Source: DSOI01 sp041394885
Lineage (GTDB): Bacteria; Acidobacteriota; Terriglobia; Bryobacterales; Bryobacteraceae
Assembly: GCA_041394885.1 (NCBI GenBank)
Contig: JAWKHI010000011.1
Span: 1 to 64,000 of the forward strand
Direction: 5' to 3'
Length of the DNA: 64,000 bases
Shown: positions 9,607 to 17,741 of the stretch, piece after piece
Position numbering within the stretch: the first letter of the stretch is position 1
How the letters are laid out: every line of letters starts with the position of its first letter
Program-made: the position numbers and the translations under genes
The notes under the pieces: generated by a model
Databases searched by the model: none
Told to the model about the DNA's origin: nothing
The model's input: the letters and a program-made list of their open reading frames with translations, nothing else

Positions 9607-9624
9607 AAGCCACTCAGTAGCTCC

Positions 9625-9657
9625 GGGGCCGGACTCGCGGAACGCGACGAAGGCCCC
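9625..9657 (+). terminator. Possible hairpin terminator after the TIGR03437-like gene
   Basis: GGGGCC (9625-9630) pairs with GGCCCC (9652-9657), and TCGCG (9635-9639) pairs with CGCGA (9643-9647), separated by a small internal loop. It lies 19 bases after the stop codon. No T-run follows, so it may be a transcript-end stabiliser rather than an intrinsic terminator. Confidence 0.3.
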
Positions 9658-9679
9658 TGCGGCAATCCTTGACTGGGTT

Positions 9680-9756
9680 TGGTGCCGGCGGTAGGACTCG
9701 AACCTACGACCTGCGGATTATGAGACCGCCGCTCTAACCACCTGAGCTACGCCGGC
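9680..9756 (-). tRNA. tRNA with CAT anticodon (Met, or Ile2 if lysidine-modified)
   Basis: 77 nt including an encoded CCA. The acceptor arms GCCGGCG/CGCCGGC pair fully. The D-arm GCTCAG...GAGC, the anticodon loop CTCATAA (anticodon bases 9722-9720) and the T-arm GTAGGTTCGAGTCCTAC are all canonical. Position 31-39 of the anticodon stem is a U-U pair. CAT can be elongator Met, initiator Met or Ile2. Initiator is unlikely because the first acceptor pair is G-C and the three G-C pairs typical of initiators are absent from the anticodon stem. An upstream promoter is visible at 9793-9821. Confidence 0.95.
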
Positions 9757-9792
9757 CCGGCAACAAACACTGCGAGAGCCACCACCTTCCCA

Positions 9793-9821
9793 CAGTAAGC
9801 CAGCGGCGAGAAGGCTGTCAA
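9793..9821 (-). promoter_or_regulatory. Promoter of the tRNA gene
   Basis: On the minus strand, TTGACA (9821-9816), a 17-base spacer and TTACTG (9798-9793). The predicted start is about 30 bases before the mature tRNA. It is back-to-back with the plus-strand promoter at 9850. Confidence 0.5.
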
Positions 9822-9849
9822 GAAAAGAGAGAAAACAGTCTTTTTATCC

Positions 9850-9878
9850 TTGACAGCGCTGCGCGCCCGGAGCATACT
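9850..9878 (+). promoter_or_regulatory. Strong plus-strand promoter without an obvious gene
   Basis: Perfect TTGACA (9850-9855), a 17-base spacer, then CATACT (9873-9878), directly divergent from the tRNA promoter. The first recognisable gene downstream is the HNH nuclease at 10236, which would leave a leader of about 350 bases. Confidence 0.5.
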
Positions 9879-9884
9879 GTAGTT

Positions 9885-10235
9885 GGAAAGAGGATAAGCC
9901 ACCGAGACCAAAAGCTTGGGGGCAGCTACCAGCGAGCGCAGAGATGCGACGCGGGCGAGCAGGCTGCGAACCGGTGATAGCCGGGGAGCGGTCGGCACGG
10001 CGAACCTCCCGGGAAGGCTCAACTGCCGGGCTCGATTTCGAGCCGGTCAACTTCCCGCCGCGGCGGACACGCCGCACAATAGCCGAAATGCCCGGGTCGT
10101 ATCGGCCTCTCGATGCGTTGCTTGCGCAGCGCCAGCGCGACAGGTTCGCGCTAAGAGAAGCCACCGGCTGCATGGCGGCTGCTCCCTTTCATTTTTTGGC
10201 CCAGCACGTCACCCGATCGAACTACCCTGGTAGAG
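9885..10235 (+). other. Long leader or unassigned transcript region
   Basis: About 350 bases between the promoter at 9850 and the HNH nuclease. Three short reading frames occur but none has a ribosome site, a recognisable motif or a plausible composition. It is rich in short inverted repeats, for example CTCGATTTCGAG at about 10030 and GCGG repeats near 10060. I do not recognise a known riboswitch, 6S, SRP, tmRNA or RNase P RNA. It could be a long 5' UTR, an independent small RNA or a decayed gene. Confidence 0.3.
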
Positions 10236-10655
10236 ATGGCTGCCAGCCGAACACGCCGCGCCCGCGCCGCACGCAGGCGCAAGCGCCGGATGAATAGCGT
10301 CCAACACGATCTCAGCGCCGAGCAATGGGCCGCCCTCACCAGCGCCTGGGGTGGATGTGCCTACTGCGGCGCCGCTGGCCAGCCTCTGCAGCGCGATTGT
10401 GTTCTCGCCCTGTCGCGCGGCGGACGCTACACCCTCGACAACATCGTGCCCGCCTGCCCTTCCTGCAATGCCAGCAAGTGCAACGAGGAGGTCACCGCCT
10501 GGCTACGCCGCAGGCGTCTCGATGAACGGTCCTTCCTGCTGCGCTACCTCCAAATCAAGACCGCCCTCGCCGGCCGGTTCTCCCCCTCCGGCGCCGATCC
10601 GGCCAACCGCACCCCACCGCTCAGTCCAGGACCGGATCCGGAATCCGAGCCGTGA
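10236..10655 (+). CDS. HNH endonuclease domain protein
   Basis: 139 residues. The HNH/zinc-ribbon core is clear: CAYCG (about 46-50), then RDCVLALSRGGRYTLDNIVPAC and CPSCNASKCN, giving the four zinc cysteines plus conserved Asp and Asn. The usual second His of the motif is not obvious (RDCVL where many members have DHVIP), so the catalytic state is uncertain. The N-terminus is strongly basic (RTRRARAARRRKRR). If translation begins at the second ATG (residue 19) that tail is lost. It is a stand-alone enzyme with no methylase or toxin partner beside it. Its last 35 bases overlap tail-to-tail with the histidine kinase on the other strand. Confidence 0.78.
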   Translation: MAASRTRRARAARRRKRRMNSVQHDLSAEQWAALTSAWGGCAYCGAAGQPLQRDCVLALSRGGRYTLDNIVPACPSCNASKCNEEVTAWLRRRRLDERSFLLRYLQIKTALAGRFSPSGADPANRTPPLSPGPDPESEP

Positions 10656-11547
10656 AAATGGACCCTTTTCCCGGTTCGCTTTCCACCGTCAACGTCCCTC
10701 CCATCCGCTCGCAGATCTTCCGGCAGATCGCCAGCCCAAGGCCCGTTCCGGTGTGATTTCGCGATCGCGACGCGTCCACCTGTGCAAACGCATCGAAAAT
10801 CCGCTCCTGGTCCTCCGGTGCGATCCCGATCCCGGTGTCGCTCACCATCCACTCCACCCAGTCCCTGCCCCCCTTGCTCTCCCGGCCCACTGTCACCGCC
10901 ACCTGTCCCTCTCGCGTGAACTTGAACGCGTTCCCCAACAGGTTCGTCAGCACCTGATGCATCCGCAGCCGGTCCGTCGTCACCCGGCCCACCGTCCCGT
11001 CACAGCAGCTCAACAACCGGTCCCCCGAACTCACCGCCACCGGCCGCAACTCTTCCTCCACCTCCCGCACCAGTGCCTCGGCGCGAAACGTCGACACCAC
11101 CAGTGTCATTCGCCCCGCTTCCACTTTCGCCAAATCCAGCACGTCGTTCACCAGCGTCAGCAACCGGTGTCCGGAACTCCGGATCTTCTTCGCGTCGTCG
11201 CCGAACTCGGGCGCGTTCCGCTCCGCTGCCAATTCCGCGATCAGTTCGCTATACCCGATGATCGCGTTCAGCGGCGTCCGCAATTCGTGACTCACCGCCG
11301 CCAGAAACGCGCTCTTGGATCGCTCCCCGGCCCGCGCCGCTTCCAACGCCTGCGCCAGATGCTCTTTCTGCTCCCGTAGTTCCCCGTTGGCCCGCTCCAG
11401 GTCCGCGCGCATCTTCTCCAACCGGACCAGCATCTCCACCGCGCTCGCGTTTGAACGCGCCGCGGATTCGGCCCGCCGCCGGAGCGCTTCGTTCTCCGTT
11501 CGCAGCGCCGCCTGCGCGTCGAGCCCTGGCTGCGTTTGTTCAGTCAC
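10621..11547 (-). CDS. Cytoplasmic histidine kinase with coiled-coil N-terminus
   Basis: 308 residues, no membrane segment. Residues 10-75 are heptad-rich and probably a coiled coil. HisKA follows with SHELRTPLNAIIGYSE (phosphoacceptor His about 86), then HATPase with NLLGNAFKFT, DTGIGIAPE, FDAFAQVD and GTGLGLAICRK. This is the hybrid-kinase-type core without a receiver domain. It diverges from the membrane kinase at 11653 across about 105 bases. The two kinases share the same HisKA/HATPase type, and neither has a response regulator next to it. Confidence 0.9.
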   Translation of the reverse strand: MTEQTQPGLDAQAALRTENEALRRRAESAARSNASAVEMLVRLEKMRADLERANGELREQKEHLAQALEAARAGERSKSAFLAAVSHELRTPLNAIIGYSELIAELAAERNAPEFGDDAKKIRSSGHRLLTLVNDVLDLAKVEAGRMTLVVSTFRAEALVREVEEELRPVAVSSGDRLLSCCDGTVGRVTTDRLRMHQVLTNLLGNAFKFTREGQVAVTVGRESKGGRDWVEWMVSDTGIGIAPEDQERIFDAFAQVDASRSRNHTGTGLGLAICRKICERMGGTLTVESEPGKGSIFTARIPDPVLD

Positions 11548-11652
11548 CCGAATTCCTCATCGGAGGAATCCGTGCGGAGCGATAGCGAAGCTGAGCCGAG
11601 TGACCGACGCGGGTTAAACCCGCACACCAGGAATGCCGATGAAGTAGGAACG

Positions 11653-13071
11653 GTGAGATTTCCTAAAGTGACGGCGCCCCGGCCGCCAGCCCATCTCCAG
11701 CGCCAGGCCGACCGTCATCTCGCCCGCCGTTGTTCCTCGGCGATCCTCATTTATCCCTCGTTTTTGCTGATTCTAGCCGTTTTCACTACCTACTATCGCG
11801 ATCAGCCCGCCCTCTTTCTCAAAGTCGCTGCCGCAACCCTGCTCATCAACGCGCTCAGGCTCCCCCTCAGCCGTCGCCTGGACTCGCTCCCCGATTCCCG
11901 CCTCGACGACTGGCGCCGCGCCTTCTTCATCATCGTTCTCACCAACGGATTGCTCTGGGGCTGCTTCCTCGCCTGGACTCTTCTGTCTTACGGCCATGGC
12001 CGCCTTCCCTCTTCGATACTGCTCGTTTCCGTGGCCGGCGCCGCCGCCGGCAGTATCGCCGCCCACGGCAGCCACCTCGTCCTGGTTTCCGCCTACGTGT
12101 CCTCGCTCCTGATCCCGTCGATGATCGTCCAGGCCGGATTGCTCGCGGGCGATGACGGCACCGGCATGCTGCTCATCTTTACCCTCTACCTGGCCTTCCT
12201 CCTCGAACAGGCCCGCCGCTACAACGGGCTCTATTGGAAGATGCTCACCGATGACGACCAGCTTCGCGCCCGCACCGCCGAACTCGAACTCGCCCGCGCC
12301 GCCGCCGAAGAGGCATCCACCGCCAAAAGCGCTTTTCTCGCCAACGTCACCCACGAACTGCGCACTCCGCTCAACGCCATCATCGGCTACACCGAAATGC
12401 TGCTCGAAGACAGTGCCTCGCCCCACCCGGACGCCACCGTCGCCCAGGAAGATCTCGGCCGGATTCTCTACGCCGCCCGCCATCAGCTCCGGCTCGTGAA
12501 CGATCTCCTCGATTTCGCGAAAGTAGAAGCCGGCCAGTTGCAGATCAACAACGTTCCGTTTGACTTCCACGACCTCGCCTCCGAGATCGCCGAATCGGTC
12601 CGTCCCCTCGCCTCCCGCAACCGCAACCGCCTTGAACTTGCCCTCCCTCCCGAGCCCCTCACCGTGACCGGCGATGCGCTTCGCGTCAGCCAGAGCCTTT
12701 ACAACCTTCTCAGCAACGCCTGTAAGTTCACCCACGATGGACTCGTGCGCCTGTCGGTGGACTCCGTTGACCGCGATGGCCGCCCTTGGGTCGAGTGCCG
12801 CGTCTCCGACACCGGCATCGGCATCACCCCCGAGCAGATGGAGCTTCTGTTTCAGCCCTTCCATCAGGCCGACAACTCCACGGCCCGCCGCTTCGGCGGC
12901 ACCGGCCTCGGCCTCGCCCTCACCCGCGATCTCTGCACGCTCATGGGGGGCGTCGTCGAAGCACAAAGCCAAGCTGGCCGCGGTTCCACCTTCACCTTTC
13001 GCATTCCGATAGATCCCGCCGCTCCTGATCCCGCCACGCCCCCCGTGGCTCCGCCAACTAGGGCAGAATAG
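11653..13071 (+). CDS. Membrane-bound histidine kinase
   Basis: 472 residues from the GTG at 11653, chosen because AGGA sits just upstream. The frame stays open for 39 more codons into the divergent promoter region, but with no start-like context. The N-terminal half has about six membrane helices without a large loop, resembling integral-membrane sensor modules. A linker coiled coil (TAELELARAAAEEASTAKS) leads into HisKA (NVTHELRTPLNAIIGYTE) and HATPase (NLLSNACKFT, DTGIGITPE, GTGLGLALTR). The cognate regulator is not in the window. Its kinase core closely parallels that of the divergent neighbour, so local duplication followed by a change of sensor is plausible (inference). Confidence 0.88.
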   Translation: MRFPKVTAPRPPAHLQRQADRHLARRCSSAILIYPSFLLILAVFTTYYRDQPALFLKVAAATLLINALRLPLSRRLDSLPDSRLDDWRRAFFIIVLTNGLLWGCFLAWTLLSYGHGRLPSSILLVSVAGAAAGSIAAHGSHLVLVSAYVSSLLIPSMIVQAGLLAGDDGTGMLLIFTLYLAFLLEQARRYNGLYWKMLTDDDQLRARTAELELARAAAEEASTAKSAFLANVTHELRTPLNAIIGYTEMLLEDSASPHPDATVAQEDLGRILYAARHQLRLVNDLLDFAKVEAGQLQINNVPFDFHDLASEIAESVRPLASRNRNRLELALPPEPLTVTGDALRVSQSLYNLLSNACKFTHDGLVRLSVDSVDRDGRPWVECRVSDTGIGITPEQMELLFQPFHQADNSTARRFGGTGLGLALTRDLCTLMGGVVEAQSQAGRGSTFTFRIPIDPAAPDPATPPVAPPTRAE

Positions 13072-13119
13072 AAAAAGGCCCGCCGCCATTTTGCGTTCGC
13101 GCCGCGGAGGTTTTCCACC

Positions 13120-14418
13120 ATGCCCAGCCGCCAGCTTTTCCTAGCCCTTGCCCTTGGCTTGTTGCCCGCCGCCGCGCTCTCTCAGCCCACCTACACCCGC
13201 GAAATCTCCCGCATCCTCCAGAACAAGTGCACACAGTGCCACCGCGCCGGCGACATTGCACCCTTTGCCCTCGACTCCTACGAGGCCGCCGCGGACTTCC
13301 GCGAAGACATCACCCGCGTCATCGTGGACCGTATCATGCCTCCTTGGAAACCCGTCCCTGGCCACGGCGACTTCCGCGGCAGCTTCGCCCTCTCCGACGA
13401 CGAACGCGCTCAAATTGTCCAGTGGGTCGAGGCCGGCGTTCCCTACGGCGACGAAGCCGACCTCCCCGAACCCGCTACCCCGCGCGGTGATTGGGTCCTC
13501 GGCCAGCCCGACCTCGAACTGCAAATGCCCGAAGCCTATGAGCCGCCCCGCGGCCGCGACATGTATCGCTGCTTCGTCCTCCCCACCGACTCCCCTGAGA
13601 CGCGCTTCGTTTCCGCCATCGATGTTCTGCCCGGCGATCGCCGCTACGTCCACCATGTCATCCTCTACCTCGACACCACCGGCGAGGCCGAACAGCTCGA
13701 CGAAAACGATCCTGGCCCCGGCTACACCTGCTTCGGCGGCCCAGGTACCTCCGTCACCACCGGCGCCGGCGCCGTCACCGCGCTTCTCACCAACGGTATC
13801 TCGCTCGGCGGATGGGCCCCCGGCACCCGTCCCGCCCATCTCCCCGATGGCATCGGGATGCAGTTGCCCCCTCATGCCCGCGTCGTCATGCAGATTCACT
13901 ACTATCCCCGTGGCGCCACCGCCCCCGATCAGACCCGCATCGGACTCTATTTCTCCAAAACCCCCGTCGAACGCCGTCTGCTGTTCATCCCCGTTCTCCC
14001 CATCAACGCCCGCGGCCGTATCGACATGACCATCCCCGCCGGCGCCGCCGATCACGAAATTCGCGCCGAATTCCCCGTGCCTCCCCTCCTCGATGCCCAC
14101 GTCGTCAACATCTTCCCCCACATGCACCTGCTAGGCCGCCAGATCAAGGCAGACATCGTCTCCCCCCGTGGCGATGACACCCCCCTCGTTTACATCGACA
14201 ACTGGGACTTCAACTGGCAGGGGCCCTACACCTACACCGAGTCCGTCCCCCTGCCCGCCTTCTCCCGTATCCGCCTCTCCTGCCGCTACGATAACACCGC
14301 GGAAAATCCCCGCAATCCGAATAACCCCATTAAAACCGTAACTTGGGGCGAGGGCACCGAAGACGAGATGTGCCTCGTTTTTCTCGGACTGACCTTCGAT
14401 CGCGAACGCCTGCAGTAA
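13120..14418 (+). CDS. Secreted cytochrome c / copper monooxygenase-like protein
   Basis: 432 residues with a signal peptide (to about residue 21, ALS-QP). A short cytochrome c-like segment with the haem motif KCTQCH (about 36-41) and a Met-rich follow-up (DRIMPPWKP) leads into a domain like the copper type II ascorbate-dependent monooxygenases (PHM/DBH). Potential copper ligands are HH in YVHHVILYL, His in MQIHYYP and HMH in FPHMHLLGR. Known relatives hydroxylate substrates using two coppers and an electron donor. A built-in haem could supply electrons directly (inference). The substrate is unknown. No maturation genes are adjacent. Confidence 0.78.
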   Translation: MPSRQLFLALALGLLPAAALSQPTYTREISRILQNKCTQCHRAGDIAPFALDSYEAAADFREDITRVIVDRIMPPWKPVPGHGDFRGSFALSDDERAQIVQWVEAGVPYGDEADLPEPATPRGDWVLGQPDLELQMPEAYEPPRGRDMYRCFVLPTDSPETRFVSAIDVLPGDRRYVHHVILYLDTTGEAEQLDENDPGPGYTCFGGPGTSVTTGAGAVTALLTNGISLGGWAPGTRPAHLPDGIGMQLPPHARVVMQIHYYPRGATAPDQTRIGLYFSKTPVERRLLFIPVLPINARGRIDMTIPAGAADHEIRAEFPVPPLLDAHVVNIFPHMHLLGRQIKADIVSPRGDDTPLVYIDNWDFNWQGPYTYTESVPLPAFSRIRLSCRYDNTAENPRNPNNPIKTVTWGEGTEDEMCLVFLGLTFDRERLQ

Positions 14419-14937
14419 ACGGTAGTAGTACTTCTGGGACTGTCATCCTCTTGGTACTAGCCAAATTCTACCGGTAATTCTTTCATCCCCTTTGCCGTTC
14501 ATTGAAAATATTACCGCTTGTGAGGGTGGGTCTCCCCGCAAGCCTTTGACAAGACAGGACTAGTGCGGATGGTACTCGTATTGCCATAGTTGACGGTTCC
14601 GGAGGGGTCTTACCGTCCTCAGCGGAACAACTTAGGTTTTCCATTAATAACCCTTGAGCTGACTTGAGCCCTGCCCATAGGCCTAAAGAAGCCTCTCCCA
14701 GTTGCCGATAACAGCGGTGACAGGAGAAACCCTGGCGTAGAAGAGCAAGATCGATCACTCGGGTGCAGCCTGAGGGCGCGCGGAACTAGCCGCTCCTTTC
14801 ACTGCAACCTGGGGACAAAAAACATAGCTGCTCTCACGCTGGATCGCTAGCAAATTTCGACCCCTTTCAGGTCGGGATGACCGTTGCTGCGTACTTACTG
14901 CTCACGTCGGCAAATTGAGGAGTGAAATAGTAACGCA
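14419..14937. other. 519-bp AT-richer intergenic region before the acyltransferase gene
   Basis: No gene is supported. The one minus-strand frame (14483-14758) has no homology signal or ribosome site. Base composition is visibly lower in GC than the flanks; 14461-14520 is about 40 percent GC. It contains TTGACA near 14547, several short inverted repeats such as AGTAC...GTACT around 14427-14457, and GACCCCTTTCAGGTC near 14859. The last part carries a clear ribosome site (GAGGAG) for 14938. A regulated leader or a remnant of transferred DNA are both possible. Confidence 0.35.
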
Positions 14938-15771
14938 ATGCAAATCCGACCTGATCCGCAGAATAGTCGTCTGATTCTACTTGCCCCGGCAGGCTCCGCC
15001 AACCCCGGTTTCGGATACTGTGCGCAGGATGCCCAGCGGCATGACGACGTGATTGCCTCCATCCAACGTTTCCGCGGCGAGATTTACGTCGCCGAGGGAG
15101 CGATCCGTGAAAGTGAACTAACCCCCGACGGCCGCCACTGGCAGGCGGAAGACGCTCGAAGCTGGCACGTGGTCTCCACCGACAACGCCGGCAACATAAT
15201 CGGCTGCACCCGCTACCGCTTCTTCCATCAGGAACCTCGCTTCGAGGATCTCAGCATCGGACGCAGCGAACTCGCCCGCTCCCCCATCTGGATGGGCCGC
15301 CTCTGGAAGTCGATCCAAATGGGCTTCCAGGAAGCTTCCCAACGCGGCGTATGCCTCGGTGAGGTCGGTGGTTGGGCCGTCGCGGAGCCCTACCGCTGCC
15401 GTGCCGAAGCCCTACGGCTCGCCCTGTGCACCTTCGGCTTGGCCCGCCTCCTCGGCGGCTGTATCGCCTTCACCACCGCCACCGTGCGTCACTGCTCCGC
15501 TTCCATTCTCCGCCGGCTTGGCGGTCGTTCCCTCGAAGTCGATGGTGTCGAGATCCCCCGCTACTTCGATCCTCGCTACGATTGCGACATGGAAGTCCTC
15601 CGCTTTGACTCCACACAGCCCAATCCGCGCTACGCCGGTGTTCTTGACCTGTTGTGCGAAGATCTCAGCGCCAACAGGATCATCGTCGGCGCACCCGCCG
15701 CTGTGCCGGTCGGCATCGCTCTCCCCGATCCTCGCCCCACGGCCAATATTCCCCTGGCACGCGCCAGCTAA
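14938..15771 (+). CDS. GNAT-fold acyltransferase resembling N-acyl amino acid/autoinducer synthases
   Basis: 277 residues, ATG 9 bases after GAGGAG. The N-terminal half has the look of the LuxI/FeeM branch of acyltransferases: GEIYVAEGAIRESELTPDGR, then HVVSTDNAGNIIGCTRYRFF (beta strands of the acetyl-CoA fold), then GEVGGWAVAEPYRCRAEALR and a helix-rich part with ATVRHCSASILRRLGGR. Family members join an acyl chain from acyl-ACP to an amino acid or to SAM. The product cannot be predicted and no LuxR-type receptor is adjacent. The long, AT-richer upstream region suggests its own regulation. This is a family-level inference from pattern only. Confidence 0.5.
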   Translation: MQIRPDPQNSRLILLAPAGSANPGFGYCAQDAQRHDDVIASIQRFRGEIYVAEGAIRESELTPDGRHWQAEDARSWHVVSTDNAGNIIGCTRYRFFHQEPRFEDLSIGRSELARSPIWMGRLWKSIQMGFQEASQRGVCLGEVGGWAVAEPYRCRAEALRLALCTFGLARLLGGCIAFTTATVRHCSASILRRLGGRSLEVDGVEIPRYFDPRYDCDMEVLRFDSTQPNPRYAGVLDLLCEDLSANRIIVGAPAAVPVGIALPDPRPTANIPLARAS

Positions 15772-15776
15772 TCGGC

Positions 15777-15845
15777 GCAGGGGCGCCCGTAGGGAGGCTG
15801 GATAGGAGTCGCCGCCCCTGCACGCGCGCAGGGGCCTCAGGCCCC
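15777..15845. terminator. Bidirectional hairpin cluster between convergent genes
   Basis: GCAGGGGCG (15777-15785) pairs with CGCCCCTGC (15813-15821), which can instead pair with GCAGGGGC at 15828-15835. A separate near-perfect hairpin GGGGCCT-C-AGGCCCC occupies 15831-15845. It sits between the stops of the plus-strand acyltransferase and the minus-strand methyltransferase. No T-run, so termination is inferred from position and symmetry. Confidence 0.45.
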
Positions 15846-15849
15846 AGGC

Positions 15850-17052
15850 CTAATGCCCGGGTGCCAACCGCGTCACCGTCTCGATGTGCGCTGTCTGCGG
15901 AAACAGATCCACCAGCGTCATCGCCTCGATCCGGAACCCCCCAGTCCCGGTCAACTCTGCCAGATCCCGCGCCAGCGTCGCCGGATCGCAGCTCACAATC
16001 ACCACGCGCTCTGGCTTCAGCCGGTTCAACGCCGCCGTAACCGCCCGCCCCAGTCCCGCCCGCGGCGGGTCCGCCAGCACGAAGTCAGGAGCCTCTTCCA
16101 CACGCTCCAGGTAACGCTCCACTCCCTCCCGTACCGCGCTCAGCCTCACCCCCGCCCGGCTCGCATTGTGTTCCAGGTCGATCACCGCGCTCGCCACCGC
16201 CTCCACGGCCACCGTCTCCCCGAATCGGCGCGCCAACGGGATCGAGAACAATCCCACCCCCGCGTACAAATCGAGAGCCCGGTCCCCGGACACCCCTCCT
16301 GTCGCCGTCTCCACCAGTTGGTCCAACAGGAACCGGTTCACCTGGAAGAAGGACTTGTGGCTCACCCGGAACACGTCCCCCCCCGCCGGATATTCGAGCG
16401 CCGACGACAGCGCCCCCGGCATCGCCTCCGCGCACCACTCAAAGAATGCGTGGCTCAGGTGCCGCGTCCCCGAATCGAGCACATTCACCTGCACCTGCTC
16501 TTCGTTGGTGAACAGTTCCATCCCTCGCAGGAATCGCGGCCACCGCCGGTCCGCCATCATCGTCCGTAGCGACGCCATCGAATGATTCAACCGAGGCGAC
16601 GCCACCGGACACTGCTCGATCCCCACCAGCCGGTGTGACCCCGCTTCGTGATACCCCATCATCCCCGGCGAGCCGCCGTCGAAGTGAAGCTGCACCCGGT
16701 TCCGATACTCCCACGCCGGTCCGCTCACGTAGCCCAGGCCATCCGGCGCGTCCACATGCCCGGTCCGCTTCAATACCTCACGCAGGATAGCCAGCTTCTG
16801 TGCCCCCTGGTACGCCGCGTCGGCGTGCTGGTAATGGCATCCGCCGCAGCGCCCAAAATGCGGACACCCCGGCTCCACCCGGTGCGGCGACGGCTCGATC
16901 GTCGCCTCCACCCGCGCCCGCACCAGCCCTGGCTTCTCGCTGATCGCATGGATCCGCGACAACTCGCCCGGCAGCGCATAGGGCGCCAGCACCACCCGCC
17001 CATCCACGCGCGCCAACGCCTCGCCGCCAAACACCAGCTTTTCAAAACGCAC
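15850..17052 (-). CDS. rlmD: 23S rRNA (uracil-5)-methyltransferase, RlmD/RumA type
   Basis: 400 residues. A SAM-dependent enzyme that methylates C5 of a uridine in 23S rRNA. Seen: the 4Fe-4S cluster cysteines CPHFGRCGGC (about 62-71) with a fourth in EQCPVAS, the SAM motif LDLYAGVGLFSIPLAR, VLADPPRAGLG, the nucleophile cysteine in VSCDPATLARDL and the general-base glutamate in HIETV near the end. There is no long N-terminal TRAM domain; the start at MRFEKLVFGGEALAR begins a shortened one. Bacteria outside the gammaproteobacteria often have one RlmCD enzyme doing two sites, so the exact target is uncertain. The DinB-like gene is 64 bases upstream on the same strand. Confidence 0.88.
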   Translation of the reverse strand: MRFEKLVFGGEALARVDGRVVLAPYALPGELSRIHAISEKPGLVRARVEATIEPSPHRVEPGCPHFGRCGGCHYQHADAAYQGAQKLAILREVLKRTGHVDAPDGLGYVSGPAWEYRNRVQLHFDGGSPGMMGYHEAGSHRLVGIEQCPVASPRLNHSMASLRTMMADRRWPRFLRGMELFTNEEQVQVNVLDSGTRHLSHAFFEWCAEAMPGALSSALEYPAGGDVFRVSHKSFFQVNRFLLDQLVETATGGVSGDRALDLYAGVGLFSIPLARRFGETVAVEAVASAVIDLEHNASRAGVRLSAVREGVERYLERVEEAPDFVLADPPRAGLGRAVTAALNRLKPERVVIVSCDPATLARDLAELTGTGGFRIEAMTLVDLFPQTAHIETVTRLAPGH

Positions 17053-17116
17053 TTCGTTTACGATGACCGGTCACCTCGCATATTCCACTACACCACGAAA
17101 CCCGGCGGACGTCTCC

Positions 17117-17614
17117 TCAATCGAACTCCTTCCCCGGCATCCCCTGATCGGCGCCTACCCGCCCCACCTCCACCGGCGCTATGTAGTAGTTCTCCCCGCG
17201 CACCGGAGACCCCGCCATGCGCCGCAGCATCGTAAGCTGCCCCGTGTGCGTCAACGCATCCGCCACCGGACCCTGAAAGATTCGCTCCACCCGCCGCCCC
17301 GGCGCATTCCCGGACCCCAACTCCGCGTCCAGCCTCTCGAGCGCCGCGAAGTAGCGCGCGCACTCGGCTTCCCACGCCAGTGGTGTCGAGTCGTGCCACG
17401 CCGGCGCACCCGCCACCATCGACGCGGCCCAGTCCATCAAATCCCCCATGTGCGCCACGATCTCCACCGGCTTTCGCGATCCGGCCGAAGCTTCGAAATC
17501 GCCGAACGCCTCCGGAGCCCCCCGGATCGCCTTCGCCGATCGATACGCCAAAGTGGCCACCGCGTGCCGCAGCGCCGCCACCGATTCCGCGCTCGCGCTC
17601 GATTGTTCCTGCAT
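17117..17614 (-). CDS. DinB-like four-helix protein
   Basis: 165 residues. DinB/YfiT-like metalloenzyme fold: a helix bundle with conserved metal-type histidines in EIVAHMGDLMDWA (His about 55) and DALTHTGQLTMLRRMAG (His about 123 and neighbours). Family roles include mycothiol- or bacillithiol-dependent reactions, but most members are uncharacterised. The start at 17614 gives a sensible length. It is on the same strand as the RlmD-like gene, 64 bases away, and diverges from trpS. Confidence 0.65.
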   Translation of the reverse strand: MQEQSSASAESVAALRHAVATLAYRSAKAIRGAPEAFGDFEASAGSRKPVEIVAHMGDLMDWAASMVAGAPAWHDSTPLAWEAECARYFAALERLDAELGSGNAPGRRVERIFQGPVADALTHTGQLTMLRRMAGSPVRGENYYIAPVEVGRVGADQGMPGKEFD

Positions 17615-17741
17615 CGCGGTTCAGCATAGCGCAATCCAAGCCCCAATCGGCGCCGCCGCGGCACCCCGCCGGAAATGCGGGTTAGGATAGTTATTGCCAA
17701 TCGCCCGGCCCTTGCCGGCCGCCGGCTCAAATTTTGATTCC

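Noticed and set aside
9885..10235. A known riboswitch or housekeeping RNA (6S, SRP, RNase P, c-di-GMP)
   Set aside because: No conserved core of any of these could be matched; left as unassigned.
14483..14758. Minus-strand 91-codon frame in the intergenic region
   Set aside because: No ribosome site, no motif, composition unlike neighbours.
14419..14937. A lux-box operator before the acyltransferase
   Set aside because: No 18-20 base palindrome of lux-box type found.
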